Assembly: GCA_945869725.1 (NCBI GenBank)
Contig: CAMBPO010000092.1
Location: 1-6,710 of the forward strand
Length of the DNA stretch: 6,710 nucleotides
From: Klebsiella pneumoniae
GTDB lineage: Bacteria; Pseudomonadota; Gammaproteobacteria; Pseudomonadales; Pseudohongiellaceae
Reading direction: 5' to 3'
Shown piece after piece: positions 5,839 to 6,710 of the stretch (position 1 is the first letter of the stretch; every line of letters begins with the position of its first letter). A program made the translations under genes and the position numbers. Below the pieces are notes generated by a model. It saw only the letters and a list, made by a program, of their open reading frames with translations, was not told the origin of the DNA and made no database searches.

Positions 5839-6444
5839 TTACTCCAGCGCCACACTCAGCTGTTCGTCACTGCCCTGAAATGTCAGGGTAGTGACCGAAC
5901 CGCCCCGCTCAACATTGACCGTATTTATCTGATCCGGCCACACTTCCCGTAACGCGTTATGAATCACCTGCAGCGATGTCACGTTGGCGGGCAGCGTTCT
6001 TTCCTGATAAACCCAGAAGAAATTGCCGTCGATTTCATGCCCGACCGGCGATAACACCAGGGCTTCGCCGGAGGCACTTGTTAAGGAGAACTGCTGCTGC
6101 ACGTACTCTGCAAACTGCGCCCGCGTCTGTTCATTGCCAATAATGTCAGCGTCACTGTCGATCAACTGACGTACGGCGTGCTCGGCATCATGCAAATAAA
6201 AGCGGTGCATGACTTCCAGGGTGCCAGTGCGCTCATTAAACACCACGCGGGTAATCGCGGCCTTTTGCTGATGTGCGTGCACGCTGGTTGAAAGCGAGGC
6301 TGGTATCATCATCTGCACAGCTGTCGGCACAGCTGTCGGCACAGCTGTCGGCACAATCGCCGGCACATCTGTCAGCACAATCGCCGGCAGTGTGAATGAC
6401 ACCGCCAGCAATACAGTCGCCTTGAGCAGAGGTCGGCCTATCAC
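5839..6444 (-). CDS. DUF6702-like secreted/periplasmic protein
   Basis: A 201-residue protein of unknown function. The N-terminus (MIGRPLLKATVLLAVSF) is a signal peptide: positive charges, then a hydrophobic core. Residues 21-44 are a repetitive AIVL-TDVP-AIVP-TAVP-TAVP-TAVQ stretch made by a 12-bp DNA repeat. Signal cleavage is plausible near SVHA|HQQ (57). The mature part begins HQQKAAITRVVFNERTGTLE and continues with V-M-H-R-F-Y-L-H-D-A-E-H, the pattern of DUF6702 proteins (small export-signal proteins with a conserved early His and an R-F-x-x-x-D-x-E strand). It ends with LTFQGSDEQLSVALE. The start is GTG at 6444, overlapping the TGA of the upstream M1 peptidase (shared GTGA), with AGGTGAG a few bases upstream inside that gene. 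DUF6702 proteins are, from memory, often found beside M1 metallopeptidases, which the context supports. The domain call rests on motif resemblance. Confidence 0.75.
   Translation of the reverse strand: MIGRPLLKATVLLAVSFTLPAIVLTDVPAIVPTAVPTAVPTAVQMMIPASLSTSVHAHQQKAAITRVVFNERTGTLEVMHRFYLHDAEHAVRQLIDSDADIIGNEQTRAQFAEYVQQQFSLTSASGEALVLSPVGHEIDGNFFWVYQERTLPANVTSLQVIHNALREVWPDQINTVNVERGGSVTTLTFQGSDEQLSVALE
6315..6386. repeat. 12-bp tandem repeat, six units, in the signal-peptide region of the DUF6702-like gene
   Basis: On the plus strand the first three units are identical (GCACAGCTGTCG at 6315, 6327 and 6339). They are followed by GCACAATCGCCG (6351), GCACATCTGTCA (6363) and GCACAATCGCCG (6375). 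Each unit adds four residues to the minus-strand protein. The identical units at one end and diverged units at the other suggest recent slippage or unequal-crossover expansion. Since 12 is a multiple of 3, copy-number change alters length but not frame. Confidence 0.92.
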
Positions 6445-6710
6445 TCTTTCTCACCTTCATCATCGGCAGACTTCAGCTCAGTTTTGATGTCCTGCATGAT
6501 GTCACGGCCAACCAGTCCACCACCGGCTTCGGACTTAAATGCCTCAACGCGAGAAGGAATGATTCGTCGCGGGTAGAAGTTGTTTTCCATATCGGTGTCG
6601 GCCGTTTCCCAGCGTGGGTCAAGCACAATGCTGCTGACAGGTTTGTCAGCAATAATCAGCTTGCTGACATTGTGTGCGTTCTGGCGCCAGATCTCTGCGG
6701 GAATGTACAT
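6441..6710 (-). CDS. M1-family metallopeptidase, C-terminal fragment
   Basis: The frame is open to the right edge of the window, so only the last 89 residues are seen; the ATG at the edge is an internal methionine. The sequence PAEIWRQNAHNVSKLIIADK, then VSSIVLDPRWETADTDMENN and FYPRRI, closely follows the C-terminal end of bacterial M1 (aminopeptidase N-like) zinc metallopeptidases. In those proteins 'IPAEIWR', 'VSK', 'LDP-x-x-ETADTD' and 'NN-x-x-P' recur. The HEXXH zinc site would be far to the right, outside the window. The last about 30 residues are charged and rich in K/E. Its TGA overlaps the GTG start of the DUF6702-like gene, implying one transcript and coupled translation. The protein is probably exported or membrane-associated, but no N-terminus is available to check. 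Confidence 0.82.
   Translation of the reverse strand: MYIPAEIWRQNAHNVSKLIIADKPVSSIVLDPRWETADTDMENNFYPRRIIPSRVEAFKSEAGGGLVGRDIMQDIKTELKSADDEGEKE

Noticed and set aside
6236..6463. Minus-strand frame with a Cys-rich repeat (ADSC units)
   Set aside because: The repeats arise from reading the 12-bp tandem repeat out of frame; the overlapping frame has a signal peptide, family motifs and a coupled start.

Overview
The window looks like a piece of a proteobacterial, most likely gammaproteobacterial, chromosome. This is an inference from four things: mixed GC content, strong AGGAG-type ribosome binding sites, an SOS operator matching the enterobacterial LexA consensus, and the types of gene present. 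No rRNA, tRNA, CRISPR array, transposase or integrase is visible.

Layout from left to right. (1) Bases 1-203 are the 3' end of a serine hydrolase (beta-lactamase/esterase family), closed by a 12-bp-stem hairpin terminator. (2) Bases 292-1263 encode a WYL-domain transcriptional regulator. It is followed after 3 bp by a near-consensus LexA box, and then by a DinD-like Bro-N protein on the same strand (1337-2176). This pair looks like a small SOS/stress cassette. (3) A 270-bp gap holds two small repeat structures and no gene. Then a family 9 glycosyltransferase (heptosyltransferase superfamily) lies on the minus strand (2447-3457). (4) Divergent from it is a complete type II toxin-antitoxin operon, hicA-hicB (3664-4258), with a possible operator repeat just upstream. 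(5) Bases 4458-5831 encode a 12-helix MFS transporter of the metabolite:H+ symporter type. (6) Converging on it from the right, on the minus strand, are a DUF6702-like secreted protein (5839-6444) and, upstream of that, the C-terminal end of an M1-family metallopeptidase (6441 to beyond the window). These last two overlap by 4 bp (GTGA) and look translationally coupled.

How the parts fit together: the outer genes (serine hydrolase, transporter, M1 peptidase with DUF6702) look like ordinary housekeeping or metabolic genes. The middle (about 260-4260) holds regulator, SOS and toxin-antitoxin genes plus a stray glycosyltransferase, in mixed orientations. That is typical of an accessory insertion, though no mobility gene or attachment site is visible. 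The most informative signals are the LexA operator in front of the DinD-like gene, a perfect 12-bp hairpin inside that gene, and a six-unit 12-bp tandem repeat that lengthens the signal-peptide region of the DUF6702 protein. I found no convincing evidence for a wholly new multi-gene system. The WYL-LexA box-DinD arrangement is the best candidate for follow-up.
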